Shown here: piece after piece, positions 18,926 through 26,631 of the stretch
Position numbering within the stretch: position 1 is the first letter of the stretch
Layout: each line of letters opens with the position of its first letter
Assembly (NCBI GenBank): GCA_020638735.1
Contig: JACKHZ010000010.1
Coordinates: 124,001-188,000, forward strand
Source of the DNA: Planctomycetota bacterium
GTDB lineage: Bacteria; Planctomycetota; UBA1135; UBA2386
Direction: 5' to 3'
DNA length: 64,000 nt
Translations under genes and position numbers: made by a program
Notes under the pieces: generated by a model
Seen by the model: only the letters and a program-made list of their open reading frames with translations
Database searches by the model: none
Told to the model about the DNA's origin: nothing

Positions 18926-19299
18926 GCCTGCCGTCGAGCATTCGCATTTTCGTTGCTCGCGACGCAGTCGACTTCCGCAAGGCGCACGACGGTCTACTCG
19001 CCGTGATCCGCGACGCGTTCGGCGACGACCCGTTCGACGGCAGCCTGTTCGTGTTCCTCAATCGCGGTCGCGACCGGGTGAAGCTGCTGCAGTGGGATCG
19101 CGACGGCTTCTGGCTGCACTACAAGCGGCTCGAGCAGGGCACGTTCAAGCTCGACGTCAAGACCGACGAATCGCGTTGCGAGATCAGTCGCGCGCAGCTG
19201 TCGATGCTGATCGAGGGAATCGATCTACAGAAGCGAAAGATCCGCCAGCCTCTGTCGTTGCCTGCGCGTCGTGGCGATCGTGACGGACGTGGCAACTGA
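18919..19299 (+). CDS. tnpB: IS66 Orf2 protein TnpB
   Basis: 126 residues. It contains the IS66 Orf2 family signature: F-V-A-R-D-A-V-D-F-R-K-A-H-D-G-L (about 10-26), D-P-F-D-G-S-L-F-V-F-L-N-R (37-50) and the conserved K-L-L-Q-W-D-R-D-G-F-W-L segment. It is required with TnpA and TnpC for transposition. The start overlaps tnpA by 7 bases and the end overlaps tnpC by 29. Confidence 0.95.
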   Translation: MLSLPSSIRIFVARDAVDFRKAHDGLLAVIRDAFGDDPFDGSLFVFLNRGRDRVKLLQWDRDGFWLHYKRLEQGTFKLDVKTDESRCEISRAQLSMLIEGIDLQKRKIRQPLSLPARRGDRDGRGN

Positions 19300-20914
19300 G
19301 GATGTGGATCCGAGCGAGCTCGAAGTCCTTCGCGGCCAGGTCGCCGCGCTGCAGCAGCAACTGGCTGCTCGTGACGAGCTGATCCGCAAGCTCGAGCACA
19401 ACGTCGAGGTGTTTCGACGCATCGCGTTCGGCGGCGGCTCGGAGAAGCGCGGCAATCGCAAGCTGCCCGACGGCGAAGTCCCGACCAAGCAACTGCACCT
19501 GTGGCTCGTCGATCTCGTCGCGGAGGCGGAGCGCACCGCCGAGAAGACAGGCACCCACGGCTCGATCACGGTTACTCCTCCGAATCCAGGGCGCACGCCC
19601 AGCAAGCGCCGCCAGAAGTTGCCGTCGCACCTGCCCAGGGTGCGCACGACCTACGAGCTGCCGGCCGACCGCCTCGCCTGCGAGTGCGGCTGCCAGATGG
19701 AGGAGATCAGCGAGGACATCAGCAGCGAGCTGATCCGGATCGAGCTGACGCTGGTGCACGAGATCGCCCGGAAGAAGTACGGCTGCAAGAAGTGCGGCGG
19801 CGCCGCACGCACCGCACCCGGTCCGGACCGTGTGATCGAGAAGGGGCTGCTGAGCCCGAGCTTCCTCGCCCACGTCATCAGCGAGCGGTTCGGCATGCAC
19901 ATGCCCTACCACCGCATGGAGCAGAAGTACGCCGGCGAGGGCTTGGACCTGTCGCGCAGCGTGCTGCAGCGTTCGACGGCCAAGTGCGCGGAGCTGCTCG
20001 AGCCGATCTACAACCAGCTCAACCGCGAGATCCTCGCCCAGCGCGTCATCCACACCGACGACACGCCGGTGACGATCGCGTGCGACGAGAAGGGGCGACC
20101 GGCCAAGGGCCGCGTCTGGGTCTACGCCGATCACGATCACCGCATCTGGTACGACTTCACGTCCAGCCGCCGCCAAGACGGACCCGAGCGAGTGCTCGGC
20201 AGCTTCAAGGGCTTCCTTCAGGCGGACGCCTACAAGGGCTACGACCAGTTCTTCGTTCCCGAGGGAGCAACCGAGGTCGCGTGCTGGGCGCACGCGCGGC
20301 GCAAGTTCGTCGACGCTGAGTCCAAGGATCCGAAGCTCGTCGCGCAGGCGCTCGATCGCATCGGTGCGCTCTACGCCGTGGAGCGAGCGGTCAAGGACGC
20401 TGCCGCGGCCGAGAAGCGCGAGCCCACGCCGGAGGAGTTCCTCGCTGCGCGACAGCAGCACAGCAAGCCCCAACTCGAGGCCATCCGCGCCTGGCTGGAG
20501 TGGGCGGAGACGCAGGTGCTGCCCAAGAGTCCGGTCGCCGAGGCGATCCGCTACGCGCTCAACCAATGGCAGGCGCTGACGGTGTTCGTCGATGACGGCG
20601 AACTGCACATCGACAACAACCTCGCCGAGCGATCGCTACGACCGTTCGCCGTCGGCAGGAAGAACTGGCTGTTCTTCCAGACCGAGGGCGGCGGCAAGAC
20701 CGCCGCGATCCTCGCCAGCCTGCTACAGACCGCGCGTGCGATCGGGATCAACCCGCAGGACTACTTCCGCGACGTGCTCCTGCGCATCGGCAGCGAGTCC
20801 GATGTCGCCAAGCTGACGCCGCACGGCTGGAAGCAGCACTTCGCGCAGGACGTCGCCGACCACCACGAGGACATCCTCTGTCGGCTGCGCGACCACTTCG
20901 CCAAGGCGCAGTAG
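19271..20914 (+). CDS. tnpC: IS66 family DDE transposase TnpC
   Basis: 547 residues, full length. An N-terminal leucine-zipper-like coil (15-50) leads to a zinc-ribbon-like cluster C-E-C-G-C and C-K-K-C-G-G (137-176). The catalytic acids are D263 (H-T-D-D-T-P-V), D319 (L-Q-A-D-A-Y-K-G-Y-D) and E453 (D-N-N-L-A-E-R-S-L-R-P). The C-terminal IS66 domain is present. The frame is intact, so the protein is probably active. The start could be any of several positions inside the tnpB end. Confidence 0.96.
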   Translation: MAIVTDVATEDVDPSELEVLRGQVAALQQQLAARDELIRKLEHNVEVFRRIAFGGGSEKRGNRKLPDGEVPTKQLHLWLVDLVAEAERTAEKTGTHGSITVTPPNPGRTPSKRRQKLPSHLPRVRTTYELPADRLACECGCQMEEISEDISSELIRIELTLVHEIARKKYGCKKCGGAARTAPGPDRVIEKGLLSPSFLAHVISERFGMHMPYHRMEQKYAGEGLDLSRSVLQRSTAKCAELLEPIYNQLNREILAQRVIHTDDTPVTIACDEKGRPAKGRVWVYADHDHRIWYDFTSSRRQDGPERVLGSFKGFLQADAYKGYDQFFVPEGATEVACWAHARRKFVDAESKDPKLVAQALDRIGALYAVERAVKDAAAAEKREPTPEEFLAARQQHSKPQLEAIRAWLEWAETQVLPKSPVAEAIRYALNQWQALTVFVDDGELHIDNNLAERSLRPFAVGRKNWLFFQTEGGGKTAAILASLLQTARAIGINPQDYFRDVLLRIGSESDVAKLTPHGWKQHFAQDVADHHEDILCRLRDHFAKAQ

Positions 20915-21005
20915 CGCCCGCGGGCAGCAACGGTCGGCTGCCCGAGCTATGCCGGCGACCTGTCCTTCACGCGACGGTTACCTGCATGCGATCGCGCGTC
21001 GACGG

Positions 21006-21150
21006 CGCGCCGCCGCCCCGCTACGCGCGCGTCGGCGGGTGCTCCTGCTGGCCCTCGAGCGCGAGCGCGCAGTCGATCAGCGCCAGGTGGCTGTAGGCCT
21101 GCGGGAAGTTGCCGAGCTGGCGGCGCGTGGCGAAGTCGAGGTCCTCGGCG
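21006..21150. repeat. 145-bp direct repeat, right (native) copy
   Basis: Partner of 14498-14642. It covers the last 130 bases of the GH15 gene including its stop, plus 15 bases downstream. Recombination between the two copies would delete 6508 bases and restore a 25-base gap between the convergent stops of the secreted protein and the GH15 gene. Confidence 0.95.
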
Positions 21151-22877
21151 AACAGGCCCTTGGGATTGGCGGCGGCGAGCAGCGCGTCGAACATGCTGCG
21201 CGCCTCGTCGCGGCGACCGATCTGCGACAGCGCCTTGACCATCCAGAACGAGCACACGGTGAAGGCGCTGCTCGGCGTGCCGAAGTCGTCGGCGTTCCTG
21301 TAGCGATACAGCAGGCCGTCGCGCCCGAGGTGCTCGAGCGTGCGTTCGACCGTGGCGACGAAGCGCGGGTCGTCGGGCGGCAGGAAGCCGTACTCGGCGA
21401 TCAGCAGGTTGGCGGCGTCGAGGTCCTTCGAGCCGTAGCTCTGCGTGAACGCGCCGATGCCGGCGTTCCAGCCCTGTTCGCAGATCTCGTCGTGCATCGC
21501 CTTGGCCAGGCCGCGGTGCTCGAGCGCCCAGTCGGTCTTGTCCAGCGTCTCGGCGAAGCGGATCGCGCGGTCGATCGCCACCCACGACAGCACCTTGGAG
21601 AACACGAAGTGCCGCGGCTCGCCGCGGATCTCCCAGATGCCGCGATCCGGTTCGCGCCAGTGCTTGGCCACCGTCTTGGCCTCGGCGCGCACGCGCGTCC
21701 ACAGCCGGTCGAGCGCCTCGGGCGTTCGCGTCCGCTGGCCGAGGTCCTGCTGCATGACGTCGAGCAGCACGCCGAAGATGTCGTGCTGGCGCTGGTCGTG
21801 CGCGGCGTTGCCGATGCGCACCGGTTTGGAGCCGCGGTAGCCGGCGAGGTGGTCGAGGTGCTCCTCGGTCAGCTGCCGTTCGCCGCGCAGGCCGTACATG
21901 ATCTGCAGCTCGTCGTCCTTGGTCGGCACCGTGTCGAGCATCCAGTCGATGAAGCGCGTCGCCATGCGCGGGTGGCCGAGCCGCCGGACCACCGACACCG
22001 TCATCGAGGCGTCGCGGATCCAGCAGAAGCGGTAGTCCCAGTTGCGTTCCTCGCCGATCGTCTCCGGCAGGGACGTGGTCACCGCGGCGACCAGCGCGCC
22101 GGTCGGGTCGAACTGCAGCATGCGCAGCGTCAGCGCGCTGCGCAGCACCTCCTCCCCGTACTTCTTCGGCAGCACGGTGCGCGCCGCCCACAGCAGCCAG
22201 TAGGCGCGGGTGCGCTGCAGCATCAGCTGCACGCGCTCGCGGTCGGGCGTCTCGACCTTGTCGTGGTAGCTGACCAGCAAGAACGCCTGGTCGCGCAGCT
22301 CGATCGGCACGCCGTCGAGCACCTCGCGCGTGTCGAGGTCGGTGAACAGATAGAGCGACTCGTAGACCGAGCGCGCGTCCTTGGCGCGACGACCGCGCGA
22401 CGGCGTCGGGTGCAGCTCGCCGAGGGTCATCGACTTGATGCGGCCCGGGCGCAGCTCGTGCGTGGTCGTGAAGCGGCCGTACTCGAGGCGCGGATCGTAG
22501 GTCACGCGGACGCGGGGCGTGCCGCGGGTTCGCTCGAGCACGCGAACGATGTCTGGGGCCACGTCGACCGAGTTGCCGGAGCGGCCGTCGAACGTGTAGC
22601 GCGGCATGAAGTCGATCACGCGGAACGCTCCGTCCGGCGACTCGAACTCGGTGACCAGCACGTTGGTGCGCGGCTCGTAGGCCTGCCGCACGACCTGGCC
22701 GCCGACGCACTCGACGCCGAACGATCCGCCCTTCTCCTCGTCGAGCAGCGCGGCGAAGACCGTGCCCGAGTCGAAGTCGGGCAGGCAGGCGAACACGATC
22801 GAGCCGTCGGCGTCGATCAACGCGGCGGAGCGGCCGTTGCCGATCACGCCGTGGTGGTAGTTGTCGCGGAGCTGCAT
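21021..22877 (-). CDS. GH15-family glycoside hydrolase (glucoamylase/trehalase type)
   Basis: 618 residues. An N-terminal beta domain (about 1-230, starting D-N-Y-H-H-G-V-I-G-N-G-R-S-A-A-L-I) is followed by the (alpha/alpha)6 barrel with the GH15 hallmark N-W-D-Y-R-F-C-W-I-R-D-A-S (about 275-287) and a late Y-G-F-L-P-P-D-D-P-R segment typical of bacterial GH15. There is no signal peptide, so it acts in the cytoplasm. Actinobacterial members of this subgroup hydrolyse trehalose; others hydrolyse alpha-glucans. It starts 5 bases after the TPS-TPP stop, so it is in that operon and trehalase activity is the best guess. Its 3' end is duplicated at 14513-14642. Confidence 0.9.
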   Translation of the reverse strand: MQLRDNYHHGVIGNGRSAALIDADGSIVFACLPDFDSGTVFAALLDEEKGGSFGVECVGGQVVRQAYEPRTNVLVTEFESPDGAFRVIDFMPRYTFDGRSGNSVDVAPDIVRVLERTRGTPRVRVTYDPRLEYGRFTTTHELRPGRIKSMTLGELHPTPSRGRRAKDARSVYESLYLFTDLDTREVLDGVPIELRDQAFLLVSYHDKVETPDRERVQLMLQRTRAYWLLWAARTVLPKKYGEEVLRSALTLRMLQFDPTGALVAAVTTSLPETIGEERNWDYRFCWIRDASMTVSVVRRLGHPRMATRFIDWMLDTVPTKDDELQIMYGLRGERQLTEEHLDHLAGYRGSKPVRIGNAAHDQRQHDIFGVLLDVMQQDLGQRTRTPEALDRLWTRVRAEAKTVAKHWREPDRGIWEIRGEPRHFVFSKVLSWVAIDRAIRFAETLDKTDWALEHRGLAKAMHDEICEQGWNAGIGAFTQSYGSKDLDAANLLIAEYGFLPPDDPRFVATVERTLEHLGRDGLLYRYRNADDFGTPSSAFTVCSFWMVKALSQIGRRDEARSMFDALLAAANPKGLFAEDLDFATRRQLGNFPQAYSHLALIDCALALEGQQEHPPTRA

Positions 22878-22882
22878 GGTGT

Positions 22883-25093
22883 TCAGGCGGAGGTGGCGCT
22901 GCGGACCAGTTCGCGCAGGAACGCGCGCAGCCCGTCGCCGTCGGTGCGGTGGTGGGCGCGCGTCGGGCCGTCGCCGATCTTGACCGTGACGAACTCGCTG
23001 GTCGCGCGGCCGCGCAGCGTGTGGTCGACGGCGAACATCGTCTCGTCGGTCTGGTCGTCGCCGGCCAGCAGCACGAGGTCCGGCGCCCGCTGCTCGAGCA
23101 GTCTGGTGACGGCGCGGCCCTTGCTGACCATCTGGCTCGCGACCTCGACGATCTTCTTGCCGTGGTGCACGACCACCGGCAGGTTGGCGGTCACGTCGGT
23201 CAGCTCGGTGAGCAGCAGGTGCGCGCGCCACACGCCGTACTCCGGCTCGGCGCGGCGGTAGTGCCACACCAGCGACGACTGCTTGATCTCGAGGCTCGAG
23301 CCCGGCGTCTGGTCCACCGCCTGCTGCATCGGCGGCATCACCGAGTCCATCCAGCCGAGGTCGACGCCGGGATGCACGAGCACGAAGTCCTCCTCGTCGG
23401 CGAGGCGCCAGCGGAAGCCGTGTTCGGCGACCAGCGCCAGGCCGAGGCCCGACAGGTGCTGCTCGAGGAAGTCCTTGGAGCGGCCGCTGACCACCGCCAC
23501 CGTCACGTTCGGGATCGCCGACAGCGCCGCGAGCAGCCGGCGAAGCTCCTCGTCGGGCAGCGCCTCGTCCGGCACGGCCGTGAAGCCGCGCAGCGTGCCG
23601 TCGTAGTCGAGCAGCAGCATCGCGCTCCGGCCGGCGCGCAGCTCCGCGGCCCAGCGCTCGGCCAGGCCTTCGAGCCCAGGCAGGTCGTCGGTGCCGCTGG
23701 TCGGACGGGGCGGCGCGGTCAGCGCGTCGAGGAACTCCGCCGCCCAGGTGCCGGCGTGCAGGCGCTGCACGCGCCGGCCCATCGACTGCATACGGCGCAC
23801 GCGTTCTTCGTCCGCCATCGCCAACGCTTCGACCAGCGTCTCGACCGAGGCCTCGACGTCGTACGGGTTGACCAGCAGCGCCTCGGACATCTCCGCGGCT
23901 GCGCCGGCGAACTCGCTGAGCACCAACGCGCCGGGCCGCGCCGCCGGGCTGCCGACCTTGCAGGCGACGAACTCCTTGGCGACGAGGTTCATGCCGTCGA
24001 CCAGCGGCGTCACCTGGCAGACGTCGGCCAACGCGTAGAGCGCGGCCAGCTCTTCCTGCGGGAAGCTCTGGTGCAGGAACTCGATCGGCACGTTGCCGAT
24101 CGAGCCGTACTGGCCGTTGAGCGCGCCGACGGTGCGCTGCACCTCCTCGGTCAGCTCGTCGTACTCGCGGATGCCCTGGCGCGACGGCACCGCGATCAGC
24201 AGGAACAGCACGCTGCGCCGCTGCTCCGGGTGGTCGTGCAGGAAGCGGCGGATCACCTCGAGCTTCTGCGGCACGCCCTTGGTGTAGTCGAGGCGCTCGA
24301 CGCCGAGCACCAGCCTGCGGTCGCCGAGGTTGGTGGTGTGCGCCGCCATCGCGGCGCCGAAGGCCGGGCTGGCCAGCGCCTTGGCGAAGCTCTGCTGGTC
24401 GTGGCCGATCGGGTGCACGCCGAGGTGCGCGGTGTGGGCGACGCGGCGCACGCTGTCCACGTCCGACTCGATGCCGAGCACGCGCAGCACCGCCGAGCGG
24501 AAGTGGCGCAGGTAGCCGAAGGTGTGGAAGCCGATGCGATCGGCGCCGAGCACGCCGTTCAGCACCTCGCGTCGTTCGGGCAGGATGCGGAACAGGTCGC
24601 TGCTCGGAAACGGCGTGTGCAGGAAGAAGCCGATGCGCAGGTCGCGTCCGGCCGCGCGCAGCAGCTCCGGCAGCAGGAACAGGTGGAAGTCGTGGATCCA
24701 GACCGTGTCGCCGGGCGCGGCGACGGCCAGCACCGCGTCGGCGAACCTGTGGTTGACGTCGCGATAGACGGACGACCAGTCGGCGCGGAACACCGCGCGC
24801 GTCGCCATCGAGTGCAGCAGCGGCCACAGCGTCGCGTTGGCGTAGCCTTCGTAGTAGGTGTCGAGCTCGTGCTGCGTGAGCAGGACCGGCGCGACGCCGA
24901 TCTCGCGCAGCTGCGCCGAGACCACGTCGCGGTCCGGGATCGCCTCTGCGGGCAGCCCGGGCCAGCCGACCCACACCGCGTCGACGCCGGCGCCCGACAA
25001 CGCCGAGGCCAGGCCCCCGGTGGTGCGTTCGAGCGTGCCGTCCGGCCGGGCTCGCACCGGCAGGCGGTTGGAGACGAGGATGGTCCTTGTCAT
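22883..25093 (-). CDS. otsA-otsB: bifunctional trehalose-6-phosphate synthase/phosphatase
   Basis: 736 residues. Residues 1 to about 465 are a GT20 trehalose-6-phosphate synthase: V-S-N-R-L-P-V at 6-12, the F-F-L-H-T-P-F-P-S substrate loop, R-L-D-Y-T-K-G and the D-G-M-N-L-V-A-K-E nucleotide-sugar site. Residues about 485-736 are an HAD-type trehalose phosphatase with D496-Y-D498-G-T, V-S-G-R-S and a late G-D-D-Q-T-D-E motif. The fusion makes trehalose from UDP/ADP-glucose and glucose-6-phosphate in one chain, an arrangement commoner in eukaryotes and some bacteria than the split otsA/otsB. ATG 25093 starts the family domain at once; ATG 25114 is an alternative. Confidence 0.95.
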   Translation of the reverse strand: MTRTILVSNRLPVRARPDGTLERTTGGLASALSGAGVDAVWVGWPGLPAEAIPDRDVVSAQLREIGVAPVLLTQHELDTYYEGYANATLWPLLHSMATRAVFRADWSSVYRDVNHRFADAVLAVAAPGDTVWIHDFHLFLLPELLRAAGRDLRIGFFLHTPFPSSDLFRILPERREVLNGVLGADRIGFHTFGYLRHFRSAVLRVLGIESDVDSVRRVAHTAHLGVHPIGHDQQSFAKALASPAFGAAMAAHTTNLGDRRLVLGVERLDYTKGVPQKLEVIRRFLHDHPEQRRSVLFLLIAVPSRQGIREYDELTEEVQRTVGALNGQYGSIGNVPIEFLHQSFPQEELAALYALADVCQVTPLVDGMNLVAKEFVACKVGSPAARPGALVLSEFAGAAAEMSEALLVNPYDVEASVETLVEALAMADEERVRRMQSMGRRVQRLHAGTWAAEFLDALTAPPRPTSGTDDLPGLEGLAERWAAELRAGRSAMLLLDYDGTLRGFTAVPDEALPDEELRRLLAALSAIPNVTVAVVSGRSKDFLEQHLSGLGLALVAEHGFRWRLADEEDFVLVHPGVDLGWMDSVMPPMQQAVDQTPGSSLEIKQSSLVWHYRRAEPEYGVWRAHLLLTELTDVTANLPVVVHHGKKIVEVASQMVSKGRAVTRLLEQRAPDLVLLAGDDQTDETMFAVDHTLRGRATSEFVTVKIGDGPTRAHHRTDGDGLRAFLRELVRSATSA

Positions 25094-25126
25094 CGCGCGA
25101 ACGAGTGTGCGCATCGAGGCGCGCAG

Positions 25127-25154
25127 GTCCAGGCTCAATCGCGGTTGAGTGGAC
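25127..25154. promoter_or_regulatory. hairpin in the otsA-otsB leader
   Basis: GTCCA-GG-CTCAA-TCGCGG-TTGAG-TGGAC, two stacked 5-bp stems separated by a GG bulge. It lies between the stop of the upstream leftward HEAT gene (25176) and the TPS-TPP start. It could end the HEAT transcript or act in the trehalose leader. No T-tract follows in either direction. Confidence 0.35.
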
Positions 25155-25175
25155 TTCACTGTCGCGGGAGCCGAG

Positions 25176-26519
25176 CTACTGCGGCAGGCTGGCGAGCAGG
25201 CGGCGGGTCCACCTGTCTCGTGGTGTCGAGCCCTCGATCGTGCACTCGATCGCCGCGCGCAGCAGCGGCAGGTCGATCTGCGGCGGGCGCGGTGCATTGG
25301 CCAGCGCGACCAGGGCGTCGGCGTAGCGAAGCAGGTACAGGTCGACCTCGTCGAACTGGTCTTCGAGCATCGCGGCGAACAGCGCGTCGGCGAGTCGTTG
25401 TCGCTCGGCGTCGGTGCCGTGGGTGCAGACGAGGTGGGCGAGCGCGCAGTAGGCATCCAGCTCCTCCCAGACCTCCTTGCCGGTGGTCCGCGTCTTCAGC
25501 ATCGCGTGGATCGGCGCCGCCGCGGCCGCGCTCGCGCGCTGCGCCAGCTGGCCCAGCGTGACGAGGTGCGACTCCGGGAACGACGCCTCCTGTGCGCGGC
25601 CCTCGAACAGCGTCAGCGCTTCGTCGGCGATCTCGGTCGGGATCGGCAGCTCCGCCAAGGCGCCGGCGGCGGACCGTGCCACGTCATCGCGTTGCCCGTC
25701 GTCGGCCAGTAGCGCCAGCAATTCGGGGGCGAGCAGCGCACCTGGTTCGCCGAGTCCTCCGATGGCGCTCGCGGCGACCGAGCGCACGTCCGGTTCGGGG
25801 TGCGAGAGTCGTTCGCGCAGCCACAGCATCGTCTGCAGCGTCTTGACTCCGGTGCCTTGCACGGCGAGCACGGCGGCGAACGCGGTGGACTTCGAGGTCT
25901 CGGGCGGCGCCTGCAGCAGCAGTGGCAGCAGCGACGCCGATTCCTCGTCGACGAAGTAGCAGGCCATGTAGGCTGCTCCGCGATCCGCCTCGTCGCTGGC
26001 GCGCAGCAGCGAGCCGAGGAACGCCATGACCTCCGGCGCGCACGTTCGGCAGCCGGTGCTCTCGTACGACCAGACGTAGACCGACAGTGCTGCGAGCCGA
26101 ACGGCTCTCGCTTCGTCGTCGAGCAATTCGACGCACCGCTGACGGATCGCGTCGACGGTCGATGGCTGCAGGTCGTCGAGGAAGTTCCTCGCGCTCGAGC
26201 ATCTGCCCAGAGCCGCGGCGCGCATCGATGCCCGGGGATCTCGGGTCAGCTCCAACATCGCCAAGGTCGCGGCGTCGCGATCCTCGAGGTTGGCGCGCAG
26301 CGCGGCTGTCAGTTCCCCGGTCTCCGCACGATCGGCCGGCTCGGCCTTGTCGCGCGACGTTTCGAACAGCTGCGCAAGCCACGCTACGGTGCCCAGCCGA
26401 GGCTCCGGCGGCGCCTTCGCCTCCGGCCAGTTGCGCACCAGCTGCACCGCGCCCAGGCTCATCGTCGCGACGAACGCCACCAGCAGCGGGGCGCGGATCA
26501 GGGGGCGGCGGGCGGACAT
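25176..26519 (-). CDS. membrane-anchored HEAT-repeat-like protein
   Basis: 447 residues. One N-terminal hydrophobic segment (about 9-28, R-A-P-L-L-V-A-F-V-A-T-M-S-L-G-A-V) acts as signal anchor. The rest is a series of ~35-residue helical pairs with D-x-x-V-R-x-x-A-A motifs (R-A-V-R-L-A-A-L-S-V; P-D-V-R-S-V-A-A-S-A-I-G-G-L-G), typical of HEAT or PBS-lyase-like repeats, which make protein-binding solenoids. Probably periplasmic and facing away from the cytoplasm. The partner is unknown. It is divergent from the TssB-TssC fusion with 112 bases between their starts, and lies 82 bases upstream of the trehalose operon in the same direction. Confidence 0.8.
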   Translation of the reverse strand: MSARRPLIRAPLLVAFVATMSLGAVQLVRNWPEAKAPPEPRLGTVAWLAQLFETSRDKAEPADRAETGELTAALRANLEDRDAATLAMLELTRDPRASMRAAALGRCSSARNFLDDLQPSTVDAIRQRCVELLDDEARAVRLAALSVYVWSYESTGCRTCAPEVMAFLGSLLRASDEADRGAAYMACYFVDEESASLLPLLLQAPPETSKSTAFAAVLAVQGTGVKTLQTMLWLRERLSHPEPDVRSVAASAIGGLGEPGALLAPELLALLADDGQRDDVARSAAGALAELPIPTEIADEALTLFEGRAQEASFPESHLVTLGQLAQRASAAAAAPIHAMLKTRTTGKEVWEELDAYCALAHLVCTHGTDAERQRLADALFAAMLEDQFDEVDLYLLRYADALVALANAPRPPQIDLPLLRAAIECTIEGSTPRDRWTRRLLASLPQ

Positions 26520-26631
26520 CGGTCGGCCATCGTAGCCGCCCGTTCGGGGTCTCTGTCGCGGCGTGGTCGGCAGCTGACCGATCGCCTAGCATCGCCCTGT
26601 CGCCCCTCCCGGGCGCACAGGAGCGAATGCG

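Larger units (their letters stand above)
18171..18972 (+). repeat. exact 401-bp tandem duplication inside IS66
   Basis: 18171-18571 and 18572-18972 are identical by eye. Each contains the left terminal repeat, all of tnpA and the first 18 codons of tnpB. The structure has two IS left ends in tandem but one right end. Confidence 0.93.
18171..20981 (+). mobile_element. IS66-family insertion sequence with a duplicated left end
   Basis: Bounded by inverted repeats GTAACCGTCGCGTGAAG (18171-18187) and its exact complement at 20965-20981, with an 8-bp target duplication CTGCATGC on both sides (18163-18170, 20982-20989). 8 bp is the usual IS66 duplication. It carries tnpA, tnpB and the DDE transposase. 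Length is 2811 bases, of which 401 are an exact tandem copy of the left end, so the basic element is 2410 bases. The transposase and outer termini are intact, so it may still be active. Confidence 0.95.

Noticed and set aside
18163..20989. IS66 as the cause of the 145-bp repeat
   Set aside because: IS66 makes its own 8-bp duplication, found exactly at its ends; the long repeat lies far outside on one side.
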